Below are positions 34,135 through 43,276 of a DNA stretch of 64,000 bases, in pieces. The position numbers and the translations under genes are program-made. Every line of letters begins with the position of its first letter. The stretch's first letter is position 1. The notes under the pieces are model-generated. The model worked only from the letters and a program-made list of their open reading frames with translations, was not told the DNA's origin and searched no databases. The stretch is from Capillimicrobium parvum. GTDB taxonomy: Bacteria; Actinomycetota; Thermoleophilia; Solirubrobacterales; Solirubrobacteraceae. Where the stretch lies: NCBI RefSeq assembly GCF_021172045.1, contig NZ_CP087164.1, positions 5,642,001 to 5,706,000 on the forward strand, read 5' to 3'.

Positions 34135-34911
34135 GTGCCGGAGGGCGACACGATCCACTACGCGGCGAGCCGGATCCGGCCGATCCTCGAGGGCGTCGTG
34201 CCCGACGAGCTCGCCACGCCGCACCCGCGCTTCGCCGCCGACCGCTGGCCGCAGCGGCTCGCCGGCCGCGCCGTGGCCTCGGTCGACGCGATCGGCAAGC
34301 ACCTCTTCCTGCGCTTCGAGGGCGACCTCGTCATCCACTCCCACCTGCGCATGACCGGCAGCTGGGGCACGTACGCGCCGGGCCGGCCCTGGCGCCGCTC
34401 GCCGCGCCGGGCCTGGTTCGTCGCGCGGGCCGCCGGCGGCGAGGTGGTGCAGTTCGACGGCCCGGTGCTCGAGCTCATGACCGCCGCCCGTGCCCGCGCC
34501 GACCAGCGCATCGCCGGCCTCGGCCCCGACATCCTCGCCCCCGAGCTCGACGAGGACCGCTTCCTGCGCCGCCTGCGCGCCGACGACCCCAGCCGTCCCA
34601 TCGGCGACGCGCTGCTCGACCAGCGCACGATCGCGGGCATCGGCAACCTCTGGAAGTGCGAGGGCTGCTTCGCCGCCGGCGTCGATCCGTGGCGGCCCGC
34701 CGGGCAGGTCTCCGACGAGGAGGTGCTCGCGATCGTCCGCGAGACGCGCCCGCGGATGCAGCGCTCCGCCCGGGACGGCTACCAGAAGCGCTTCGAGCGC
34801 GTCTACGGGCGCAGCGGACGGCCGTGCCCGCGTTGCGGTGCGCGCATCCGCCGGCGCGGCCAGTGGGAGGACAACCGCCCGACGTTCTGGTGCCCGGGGT
34901 GCCAGACGTGA
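34135..34911 (+). CDS. Fpg/Nei-family DNA glycosylase/AP lyase
   Basis: 258 aa. The chain begins (V)PEGDTIHYAASRI; after initiator removal the N-terminal Pro and Glu are the expected catalytic residues, and the PEGDT form is Nei-like. HSHLRMTGSWGTY and LLDQRTIAGIGNLWKCE are family motifs. The C-terminal zinc finger has CPRCG and CPGC. It excises oxidised bases. Mycobacterial nei homologues adjoin lhr; here the biotin operon lies between. It overlaps the next gene (GTGA). Confidence 0.92.
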   Translation: MPEGDTIHYAASRIRPILEGVVPDELATPHPRFAADRWPQRLAGRAVASVDAIGKHLFLRFEGDLVIHSHLRMTGSWGTYAPGRPWRRSPRRAWFVARAAGGEVVQFDGPVLELMTAARARADQRIAGLGPDILAPELDEDRFLRRLRADDPSRPIGDALLDQRTIAGIGNLWKCEGCFAAGVDPWRPAGQVSDEEVLAIVRETRPRMQRSARDGYQKRFERVYGRSGRPCPRCGARIRRRGQWEDNRPTFWCPGCQT

Positions 34912-35624
34912 CCGTGGAGCCTCGCAGCCGCCCGCGGCGCGTCGGCCACAAGGGCGCCGACCACATCGCGCCCGGCAACACCGCCGCCTCGTTCGACGCC
35001 GCGCTCGCGCACGGTGTCGACATGATCGAGTTCGACGTGCTGTCCGAGCACCAGGACGGCACCGGCGGGCTCTACCTCGCCCACGACTACACCGCCCTGC
35101 GCTCCGGCGCCGCGATGACGCTCGAGGAGGGGCTCGCGCACCTCGCCGGCGAGACGTTCGCCGCCGTCGAGCTCGACGTCGACCTCAAGCTGCGCGGCTA
35201 CGAGCTGCAGGTGCTCGACGCCCTGCGCCGGCACGGGCTCGTCGACCGGGTCCTCGTCTCGACGATGGAGACCGACAGCCTCGCCCTGCTGCGCGCCGCC
35301 GAGCCGCGGCTGCGGCTCGGCTGGTCGGTGCCGAAGCTGCGGCGCGACCCGATGCGCTCGCCCTGGAAGCGCCCGGCGGCGATCGCGGTCGGCGTGGCCT
35401 ACCGCGCGGCGCTGCCGCGCTACGCCGCCGCCGCGGTGCGGGCGGGCCGCGTCGACGCGCTCATGGCGCACTGGCGCCTCGTCACGCCCCGCCTCGTCGA
35501 CCATCTGCACGCCGCGGGCGGCGAGGTCTTCGTCTGGACGGTCGACGACCGCGAGCAGATCGCCCGGCTCGAGGCGCTCGGCGTCGACGGGGTCATCTCG
35601 AACGACCCCCGGCTCTTCGGCTGA
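34908..35624 (+). CDS. Glycerophosphodiester phosphodiesterase
   Basis: 238 aa TIM-barrel enzyme (GDPD family) releasing an alcohol and glycerol-3-phosphate. The first catalytic segment is GHKGADHIAPGNTAASF; metal ligands are in DMIEFDVL and LAHDYTAL, and the C-terminus has VWTVDDREQIARLEALGVDG and ISNDP. No signal peptide, so cytoplasmic. GTG start overlaps the upstream stop. Confidence 0.9.
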   Translation: MTVEPRSRPRRVGHKGADHIAPGNTAASFDAALAHGVDMIEFDVLSEHQDGTGGLYLAHDYTALRSGAAMTLEEGLAHLAGETFAAVELDVDLKLRGYELQVLDALRRHGLVDRVLVSTMETDSLALLRAAEPRLRLGWSVPKLRRDPMRSPWKRPAAIAVGVAYRAALPRYAAAAVRAGRVDALMAHWRLVTPRLVDHLHAAGGEVFVWTVDDREQIARLEALGVDGVISNDPRLFG

Positions 35625-35629
35625 GGCGC

Positions 35630-36127
35630 TCAGCCGCGCAGGACGCAGGCGGCGGCCGAGAACGTCTTCGGATCGGCGCCGGCGGTCGACCGGTGGCCCT
35701 TCTCGGTGATCCGCCGCGAGTGGCGCACGACCTTGTTGGCCACCCGCCACTGGAAGTCGACCACGCCGCGCAGCCGCAGCGTCTCGCCGGCGGCGGGCTT
35801 CTCGTAGCGGAAGATCTGGCCGGCCTGGCGCGTCGCCTTGCCGCTGCCGATCTTCACGAACCCGGAGTTCCCGCCGGTGCCGAGGATGTTGTGCCAGAGC
35901 TTGTCGGCCGGATCGCGCCACTGCACGCGGAAGCGCATGTACAGGCGCACGCTCTTGCGCGGGAGCCCGGGCATCGAGGCACGGATCCCGATCGCGGATG
36001 GGTGCTTGGCCGTATCGCAGATGTTCACCGTGGCCCACAGCGGGACCTTCGGCGGCCTGGGTGCGGCCGCGGCGACGGGGGTGAGCGCGAGCGCGAGCAG
36101 CATCGCGGCGACGAGCGTGCGAGCCAT
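35630..36127 (-). CDS. Secreted protein of unknown function
   Basis: 165 aa with a clear signal peptide (about residues 1-22, ending VAAAA). The mature part has WATVNICDTAKHP and a C-terminal AAACVLRG, so one disulfide is possible, and appears beta-rich. I do not recognise a named family. ATG 36127 is supported by TAAGGT 7 nt upstream. Confidence 0.65.
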   Translation of the reverse strand: MARTLVAAMLLALALTPVAAAAPRPPKVPLWATVNICDTAKHPSAIGIRASMPGLPRKSVRLYMRFRVQWRDPADKLWHNILGTGGNSGFVKIGSGKATRQAGQIFRYEKPAAGETLRLRGVVDFQWRVANKVVRHSRRITEKGHRSTAGADPKTFSAAACVLRG

Positions 36128-36134
36128 CCGGATC

Positions 36135-36140
36135 ACCTTA
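36135..36140 (-). promoter_or_regulatory. -10 box TAAGGT of the secreted-protein gene
   Basis: On the minus strand, 7 nt before ATG 36127. Confidence 0.45.
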
Positions 36141-36199
36141 GGGTCATCGGCCATCGCAGAAGCCGCTGCATCGCGCTGCCTGGCATGCTGGGAGGGGTG

Positions 36200-36895
36200 A
36201 TGGGTCCGACCACCGAGGAGGCCGTGGCGCTGCTGCATGGCGTTCCCGTGTTCGAGACGCTCGGGGACGCCGACCTGCTGCGCATCGCCCAGGTGGCGGT
36301 CCCGCGCTCGTTCCAGGCCGGCGACGTCATCTTCCGCGAGGGGGACGCGAGCGACACGTGCTACGTCGTGGGCGACGGCCACGCCCGCGCGATCCGCGAG
36401 CACCCGGACGGCCGCACGATCACGCTCGCGCACTTCGGCCCGGGCGACATCTTCGGTGAGCTGGCGATCTTCGACGACGAGCGGCGCTCCGCCACCGTGG
36501 AGGCCCTCGACGACCTCCGGGTCATCGGAATCACCGGCCCGGACTTCCGCCGCCTGCTGAGCGAGCACCCGGAGCTGTCGGCCAAGATCGTCATCTCGCT
36601 GGGACGCCGGCTGCGCGAGGCCAACGAGCGCCTGAGCCGCCAGAGCTTCCAGACCGTCCAGAGCCGGGTCGCCACCGTCCTGGCCGAGCTCGTCGCCGAC
36701 GCCCAGCGCGAGGGCGCCCGCGAGCGCGACGTCCTGGTGACGGTCACGCAGGCCGACATCGCGCAGCTGGCGGGGTCGTCGCGCGAGTCGGCCAGCCGCT
36801 TCCTCGCGGTCCTCGAGCGCGCCGGCGTCATCGCCCAGGGCCGCGGCCGCATCACCGTCCACGACCCGGAGGCGCTCGGTGGGTACGTCTACTGA
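36200..36895 (+). CDS. Crp/Fnr-family transcriptional regulator
   Basis: 231 aa. Cyclic-nucleotide-binding fold with FQAGDVIFREGD and the phosphate cassette FGPGDIFGELAIFDDERRSATV (conserved Gly-Glu-Leu, then Arg-Ser-Ala), a C-helix, and a winged helix-turn-helix with TQADIAQLAGSSRESASRFL. No Fnr-type N-terminal cysteines, so a cAMP-type ligand is more likely than an iron-sulfur cluster. GGAGGGG precedes the ATG. It overlaps the NUDIX gene by 17 bp. Confidence 0.92.
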   Translation: MGPTTEEAVALLHGVPVFETLGDADLLRIAQVAVPRSFQAGDVIFREGDASDTCYVVGDGHARAIREHPDGRTITLAHFGPGDIFGELAIFDDERRSATVEALDDLRVIGITGPDFRRLLSEHPELSAKIVISLGRRLREANERLSRQSFQTVQSRVATVLAELVADAQREGARERDVLVTVTQADIAQLAGSSRESASRFLAVLERAGVIAQGRGRITVHDPEALGGYVY

Positions 36896-37301
36896 GTTCT
36901 CCGCCGGCGGGGTCGTGGTGCGCGGGGGTGAGACGATCGTCATCGTCCCGACCCGCCGGGCCGCCAGCGGCCGGGCCGTCCTGGCGCTGCCCAAGGGCCA
37001 CGTCGACCCGGGCGAGACGGCGCCCGAGGCCGCCACCCGCGAGGTCCGCGAGGAGGCCGGCGTGGAGGCCGAGCTCGTCGAGAAGCTGGGCGACGTGCGC
37101 TACTGGTACCAGCGCAACGGCATGCGGATCGCCAAGGTCGTCTCGTTCTACCTGTTCGACTACCGCGGGGGCGATCCGGCCGATCACGACGCCGAGGTCG
37201 AGGTCGCGCGCTGGGTCCCGCTCGAGCAGGCGGCGCGGGAGCTGAGCTACCGCGGCGAGCGCGAGATGGTGCGCAGGGCGCTCGAGCGCGTCCGCAGATA
37301 G
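36879..37301 (+). CDS. NUDIX hydrolase
   Basis: 140 aa. The Nudix box GHVDPGETAPEAATREVREE (with following AGV) is intact. Substrate unknown: members clean nucleotide pools or hydrolyse dinucleoside polyphosphates; the early SAGGVVV and the LALPKGH segment resemble the Ap4A/MutT-like class. GTG start inside the end of the Crp gene. Confidence 0.9.
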   Translation: MGTSTEFSAGGVVVRGGETIVIVPTRRAASGRAVLALPKGHVDPGETAPEAATREVREEAGVEAELVEKLGDVRYWYQRNGMRIAKVVSFYLFDYRGGDPADHDAEVEVARWVPLEQAARELSYRGEREMVRRALERVRR

Positions 37302-37304
37302 ACT
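37299..37304 (+). promoter_or_regulatory. -10 box TAGACT of the ASCH gene
   Basis: It overlaps the stop codon of the NUDIX gene and ends 8 nt before TTG 37313. Confidence 0.45.
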
Positions 37305-37312
37305 GGCGCCCC

Positions 37313-37711
37313 TTGCAGGTCCTGAACTTCTACTCGCGCATCTTCGCCGACCAGCTCAAGCGCGGCCGCAAGACGGCCACCATCCGCCTGGGCGACAAGT
37401 CGCACAAATATCGCAAGAACCAGCTGGTCCTGGTCACGATCGGCTACCAGTACTCGCCGCGCGAGCGGATCTTCGAGGCGGTGATCGACCAGGTCGAGGT
37501 CAAGCGGGTCAAGGAGCTGTCCCCGCGCGACATCGAGCACGACAACCCCGAGTTCCGCCGCCACGAGGAGATGATCCACTTCCTCGAGCAGATCTACGGG
37601 CGGGCGGTGACCATGGAGGACGAGGTCACCGTGGTGCGCTTCAGCCAGATCGTCGACTCGCCCAGCGAGTTCACCGATCGCAAGCTGGGCATCGGCGGCG
37701 CGCAGAACTAG
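37313..37711 (+). CDS. ASCH-domain protein
   Basis: 132 aa, start at TTG. The small RNA-binding-like ASCH fold is indicated by LNFYSRIFADQLKRGRKTAT followed by IRLGDKS and YRKNQLVLVTIGYQ, with a basic groove. Likely RNA- or nucleotide-binding in a translation-related role, but the exact job is unknown. It ends head-to-head with the membrane protein gene (4-bp overlap of the ends). Confidence 0.8.
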   Translation: MQVLNFYSRIFADQLKRGRKTATIRLGDKSHKYRKNQLVLVTIGYQYSPRERIFEAVIDQVEVKRVKELSPRDIEHDNPEFRRHEEMIHFLEQIYGRAVTMEDEVTVVRFSQIVDSPSEFTDRKLGIGGAQN

Positions 37712-38832
37712 CCGGATGCGCGGACCGCGTCCGGCCGCGCGGGCTGGGGTGCGGCCGCCGGCGCGGGCGCGAGCTGGGCGAGATCGTTCTCGCGGTCGCC
37801 CTTCTGCATCAGGTTGATGCTGATGAGGAGCAGCAGGTCGACGCCGAGCCCGAAGACGGCGCCGAACTGCGACTCGATGAACGCAAAGCTACGGGTGAGG
37901 AAGATCGAGACGAGCAGGGCGCGCTCGAACCAGCGGTAGGCCGCCCCGCGGTCGCCCTGGCGCAGCCGCACGACGCCGATCGCCACGAGGATCCCCGACA
38001 CGGTGCTCGAGACGAGGTTCAGCCAGTTGATCACCGACAGCTGGCTGATGTCGTCGCTCACCGCCCCGCTGCGCGCGCCGCCCAGATGCAGGCCGATCGA
38101 GAGGACGAGCTCGAACGTGAAGACGAGGCTCAGGACGCCCCACAGCACGATGACCGCGGTGACGAGCCGCGTGAACCTCTGCGTCTCGGCGAAGTTGAGG
38201 TAGGCGTCGCGCACGCGGCTCCAGGTGCGTTCGGGCCAGCGCGGCCGGGGCGCGGGCAGCGCCTCCACGCGGGCGAGCATCTCGCGGATCGGCGCGACGA
38301 GCGGATCGGTCTGGTCGGCCTGCTCGAGCAGCACCAGGGCGCGCCGACGCTCGCGCTCGTCGAAGTCGTGGCGCGCGGCCTCGGCGACGAGGTCGAGCGC
38401 GTTCGAGACGAGCTCGATCTGGGTCAGCCCGCGCCGGCGCTCGAGCCCGCGGATGACCAGGTACAGCCCGACGAAGACGAGGTAGATCAGCGCCGCGGCG
38501 GGCTTGAAGAAGTAGTTGTTGTCCGAGGTGATGAACTTGCCGAGCTCGTCGATGAAGAAGCCGAACCCGATGCCGCCGACGACAGCGGCCGGGCGGCGGA
38601 TCGAGCGGTTGAGGTAGACGAGCAGCATCCCGATCGCGATGACCATGAAGATGCCGCCGTAGAGCAGGTGGGCGATGTGGAGCCCGTGCCCGCCGAGCTG
38701 CGGGTAGTTCGTCGCCCAGAGCTGGGTGCGGATGACGAGCACGGTCGCCACCCCCGCGACGAGGAAGGTCTGCAGCAGCGTGCCGAAGTCGGCGTCACGC
38801 GCGGGATGGCGCAGGAGTCGGATCCTCACCAC
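37708..38832 (-). CDS. Multi-spanning membrane protein of unknown function
   Basis: About 374 aa. Roughly eight hydrophobic segments in two blocks (about residues 17-140 and 225-345) flank a cytoplasmic-looking helical region with ERERRRALVLLEQADQTDP. The N-terminal block contains GGIGFGFFIDELGKF. Starts at one of two adjacent GTG codons (38832 or 38829). No family name is offered. Confidence 0.7.
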   Translation of the reverse strand: MVRIRLLRHPARDADFGTLLQTFLVAGVATVLVIRTQLWATNYPQLGGHGLHIAHLLYGGIFMVIAIGMLLVYLNRSIRRPAAVVGGIGFGFFIDELGKFITSDNNYFFKPAAALIYLVFVGLYLVIRGLERRRGLTQIELVSNALDLVAEAARHDFDERERRRALVLLEQADQTDPLVAPIREMLARVEALPAPRPRWPERTWSRVRDAYLNFAETQRFTRLVTAVIVLWGVLSLVFTFELVLSIGLHLGGARSGAVSDDISQLSVINWLNLVSSTVSGILVAIGVVRLRQGDRGAAYRWFERALLVSIFLTRSFAFIESQFGAVFGLGVDLLLLISINLMQKGDRENDLAQLAPAPAAAPQPARPDAVRASG

Positions 38833-38868
38833 CGGAAACCTAACGCCCGTCCTCCGGTGAAGAAGTCG

Positions 38869-38895
38869 TTGGCACTCTTGAGCCCAGAGTGCCAA
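38869..38895. promoter_or_regulatory. CIRCE element 1 (HrcA operator)
   Basis: TTGGCACTC, 9-nt spacer, GAGTGCCAA: a perfect inverted repeat fitting the CIRCE consensus (TTAGCACTC-N9-GAGTGCTAA). It overlaps the likely -35 region of groES. Confidence 0.95.
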
Positions 38896-38907
38896 CGTTG
38901 CTAGGAT
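38878..38907 (+). promoter_or_regulatory. Likely groESL promoter between the CIRCE elements
   Basis: TTGAGC (38878-38883) and TAGGAT (38902-38907), 18-nt spacing. The -35 falls in the spacer of CIRCE 1, so bound HrcA would block polymerase. Confidence 0.5.
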
Positions 38908-38917
38908 TCCTCTCGGT

Positions 38918-38944
38918 TTGGCACTCTCGAAGGGGGAGTGCCAG
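38918..38944. promoter_or_regulatory. CIRCE element 2 (HrcA operator)
   Basis: TTGGCACTC, 9-nt spacer, GAGTGCCAG: one mismatch from symmetry. It would lie in the transcribed leader, 27 bp before the groES ATG. Confidence 0.93.
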
Positions 38945-38971
38945 CGGAATGTCACAACCGGAGGTCCACAC

Positions 38972-39265
38972 ATGAAGCTCAAGCCCCTGGGCGATCGGCT
39001 GATCGTGCAGGCGATCGAGGAGGAGCAGACGACCGCGAGCGGTCTTGTCCTCCCCGACACCGCCAAGGAGAAGCCCCAGAAGGGCAAGGTCCTTGCCGTC
39101 GGCGACGGCAAGTACGACGAGGATGGCGAGAAGCGCATCCCGCTCGACGTCGCCGTGGGCGACGAGGTCCTGTACTCCAAGTACGGCGGCACCGAGATCA
39201 AGGTCGACGGCGAGGACCTGCTGGTCCTGCGCGAGTCCGACGTCCTCGCCAAGGTCGAGTCCTAG
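38972..39265 (+). CDS. groES: Co-chaperonin GroES
   Basis: 97 aa, normal length. [11 protein letters not shown] at the start, a mobile loop around residues 16-32 ([19 protein letters not shown]), and the C-terminal [14 protein letters not shown] ribosome site 7 nt upstream of ATG 38972. Under two CIRCE operators with groEL, so heat-shock regulation by HrcA is expected; hrcA itself is not in the window. Confidence 0.98.
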   Translation: MKLKPLGDRLIVQAIEEEQTTASGLVLPDTAKEKPQKGKVLAVGDGKYDEDGEKRIPLDVAVGDEVLYSKYGGTEIKVDGEDLLVLRESDVLAKVES

Positions 39266-39281
39266 GAGAAGCAACGAGAAC

Positions 39282-40907
<1,626 letters not shown>

Positions 40908-40972
40908 GCCGCGAGCAACGTTCGACCGAAGGTCCGAGCTTGCGAGGACCGGACGGCGAAACTCGCTCACTT

Positions 40973-41000
40973 CGAGGGCCCGGCACATGCCGGGCCCTCG
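40973..41000 (+). terminator. Terminator of groESL
   Basis: A 13-bp perfect inverted repeat (40973-40985 with 40988-41000) separated by only CA, 66 bp after the groEL stop. A weaker stem GGTCC/GGACC precedes it near 40931-40950. Confidence 0.7.
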
Positions 41001-41020
41001 TGCGTTCGGGGGCCGGGCCG

Positions 41021-41175
41021 GGCTGGTCAAGCTCGGCCGCGGTCGTGTCGCGCAGACGGCGTGGAGCGCCGTGAACGCGACGGGATCGGCCGTGCCGGGG
41101 CTGGCCAGCTCGGCCGCGGTCATGTCGCGCAGACGGCGTCGAGCGCCGTGAACGCGACAGGATCGGCCGTGCCGG
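41021..41175. repeat. ~77-bp tandem duplication downstream of groEL
   Basis: Two units, about 41021-41098 and 41099-41175, differ by a few substitutions and one base of length. The second abuts the epimerase gene remnant at 41176. No function is evident; the rest of 40908-41266 is the groESL terminator and this repeat. Confidence 0.8.
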
Positions 41176-41265
41176 TCAGGCCGGGAAGCGGTGCTGCGGG
41201 GCCCAGCCGAGCTCGGCACGGGCCGTCGCGTTCGCCGCTCCGCGCAGGTCGCTGGAGAACGCCGC
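41176..41265 (-). pseudogene. 3' remnant of an NAD-dependent epimerase gene
   Basis: On the minus strand a ~30-codon stretch reads AAFSSDLRGAANATARAELG then WAPQHRFPA and stops at 41178-41176. The DLRGxANAxAxxELGWxP pattern is the usual C-terminus of NAD-epimerase/dehydratase proteins. Nothing upstream matches: the preceding frame is interrupted by the ArsC-like gene, so this looks like a leftover 3' end. Confidence 0.45.
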
Positions 41266-41266
41266 G

Positions 41267-41602
41267 CTAGAGGATCTCGAGCACCCGTTCGACCGGCCGC
41301 GCGAGAACGGCCCGGTCGCCGTTGACCACGATCGGCCGCTGGAGCAGCTCGGGGCGCGCCACCATCGCCGCGACGATCGCCTCCTCGTCGCCGGCGGCCG
41401 CGAGCTCGCCCGCGCCGTCCTCGCGCATCCGCAGCGCCTGGCTGGGGCGCAGGCCGGCCTTGCGCAGCAACTCGCGCAGCTCATCCTCGCGCAGGCCTTC
41501 GACGTGGTACTCGACCCGCTCGGCGTCGACGCCCCGCTCGGCGAGCAGCGCCGAGAGCTGGCGACACGTGGTGCAGGTCCGCTTCTCGTAGACGGTGACC
41601 AT
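41267..41602 (-). CDS. ArsC/Spx-family thioredoxin-fold protein
   Basis: 111 aa. TVYEKRTCTTCRQLSALLAE at the N-terminus holds the active cysteine (TCTTC); later RPIVVNGDRAVLARP and the conserved Arg positions match the ArsC/YffB family. It may be an arsenate reductase or a glutathione/mycothiol-linked reductase. There is no ars gene beside it. Divergent from the MerR-like gene by 22 bp. Confidence 0.85.
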   Translation of the reverse strand: MVTVYEKRTCTTCRQLSALLAERGVDAERVEYHVEGLREDELRELLRKAGLRPSQALRMREDGAGELAAAGDEEAIVAAMVARPELLQRPIVVNGDRAVLARPVERVLEIL

Positions 41603-41624
41603 CGCGTCAGGAGAATATGCGCCC

Positions 41625-42044
41625 ATGGCGTCCCGTGCCCACGGTGAGCTGCTGGCCCGCGACGTCGGGGAGCTCGTCGGCGTGTCCGGCACCACCGTCG
41701 GCCAGTGGGCCCGCCGCGGCCTGATCCGCTCGTCGCAGTCCGACGCCGACCCGCGCGTCTACGGCGTCGAGGACGTCGGCGAGGCATCGGTGGTGGCGGA
41801 GCTGCTGGCGCGCGGTCTCGGCCACCGCGCGGTGCACTGCGCCATCGAGCGCCTGCGCGGCAACGGTCCGTGGCCGCTCAGCGAGGCCTGGCTGGCCACG
41901 ACCGACGAGGCCCGCCCGCGGCTGGTCCTGCGCGAGAACGGCGCGAAGTACGCGCTCGACGCCCGCGGCTGGCAGCGCCTGGCCGTCGTGCCGCCGCTGC
42001 GCGAGGTGCGCGTGCGGCTGCACGCCGCACCCCCGACCGCCTAG
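41625..42044 (+). CDS. MerR-like DNA-binding protein
   Basis: 139 aa. N-terminal winged helix of the MerR kind: LLARDVGELVGVSGTTVGQW, ARRGLIRSSQ, and DPRVYGVEDV in place of the usual wing. The C-terminal half is not an effector domain I recognise. It ends in a 4-bp tail-to-tail overlap with the M48 protease gene. It may regulate the adjacent ArsC-like gene. Confidence 0.75.
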   Translation: MASRAHGELLARDVGELVGVSGTTVGQWARRGLIRSSQSDADPRVYGVEDVGEASVVAELLARGLGHRAVHCAIERLRGNGPWPLSEAWLATTDEARPRLVLRENGAKYALDARGWQRLAVVPPLREVRVRLHAAPPTA

Positions 42045-43276
42045 CCGCTGTTGCGCGCCGCCCACGCGCGCGCCATCTCGATGCGCTCCCGGCCGCTCGG
42101 ATGGGAGTCGAAGAGGACGTGCCACCAGCCCGGCGGATCCGGGTCGGCGAGCGCCTTGACGGTGAACCCCCGGAACAGCCCCTCCATCGCCTTCGGGTCG
42201 CGCGTCGCCTGCAGGGCGGTCCAGTCGGCCTCGGCCTCGTAGCGCCGCGACGACGCGTTCTGCAGCGGGCCGGTGACCAGGTTGAGCACCACGACGACGA
42301 ACAGCGCGAGCGGCACCGCGGCCGCCTCGCCGAGCCCGCCGCGCCCGCGCGTGAAGAGCGCGACGATGAGCGCGGTCGGCAGGATCACGAGCGCGAACCA
42401 GCCGATCCCCTTGCCGAGATGGCGGCGCACCTGGTGGCCCAGCTCGTGGGCGACGACCACCCGCACCTCCGAGCGCGGGAAGCGGTCGGCCAGCGTGTCC
42501 CAGAGCACGACGCGCCGGCTCGGGCCGAGGCCCATCGCGTAGGCGTTCGGCTGGTCGGTGAACTCGTGGACCTGCTCGATGCGCACGGGGATGCGCCCGT
42601 CGAGACCCTCGCGCTCGCTCATCTGGCGGCTCTGGGCCTGCACCCAGTCCGGCGCGGGGTCGAGGTTCGGCGACAGGTACGGGGAGACGAACGTGAACAG
42701 GGCGTACAGGCCGACGAACACCGCCGCGGCGGGAATCCACCAGCGCTGGCGCAGCAGCCGGGCGAAGCCCATCGCGACCAGCAGGGCGAAGCAGACGAAC
42801 AGGAACGTCCCGCCGAGCCCGGCGAGGTCCTCGAAGACCGCCTCCGCGTAGCCGACCTTCACGACGTCGTGCCGGCGCAGCCACCACAGGTCGACGACCG
42901 TGAACGGCAACTGGACGAGCCAGACGATCGCCAGGCCGAGCATGCCCAGCAGGAAGCCGGTGCCGATCGGGCCGGCCGCCGAGTCGCGGGCGAAGCGCGC
43001 CCCGCGCCACGCGTAGAGCCCGAGCGTGACGAGCAGCACCACGATGCTCAGCAGCGCGCTGACGCGCAGGAACGCCTCGAAGGACCTGGCGCGGTCGACG
43101 GCGCGAGCACCGAAGGTCTCGTTCACGTCCACCGGAGGATCGGGCAGGTCGCCGGGAACGATCGTGTGCCACAGCCTCGTCCCCGCGTAGACGCCCACGA
43201 TGACGAGCACCGCGACGGACGTGACGGCGAGCGCGCGGCGAGCGGCGGGCGGGAGGCCGCGCCGCCCGTCCCGCAC
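42041..43276 (-). CDS. M48-family membrane metalloprotease (Ste24/CAAX-protease-like)
   Basis: 411 aa. One N-terminal membrane segment and about four more before the catalytic domain; zinc motif HELGH in VVVAHELGHQVRRH, third ligand Glu in YEAEADWTAL, and further segments around it. The C-terminus FDSHPSGRERI is typical of the family. Likely membrane-protein quality control. GTG start overlaps the TAG of the upstream DUF4389 gene by one base. Confidence 0.9.
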   Translation of the reverse strand: MRDGRRGLPPAARRALAVTSVAVLVIVGVYAGTRLWHTIVPGDLPDPPVDVNETFGARAVDRARSFEAFLRVSALLSIVVLLVTLGLYAWRGARFARDSAAGPIGTGFLLGMLGLAIVWLVQLPFTVVDLWWLRRHDVVKVGYAEAVFEDLAGLGGTFLFVCFALLVAMGFARLLRQRWWIPAAAVFVGLYALFTFVSPYLSPNLDPAPDWVQAQSRQMSEREGLDGRIPVRIEQVHEFTDQPNAYAMGLGPSRRVVLWDTLADRFPRSEVRVVVAHELGHQVRRHLGKGIGWFALVILPTALIVALFTRGRGGLGEAAAVPLALFVVVVLNLVTGPLQNASSRRYEAEADWTALQATRDPKAMEGLFRGFTVKALADPDPPGWWHVLFDSHPSGRERIEMARAWAARNSG

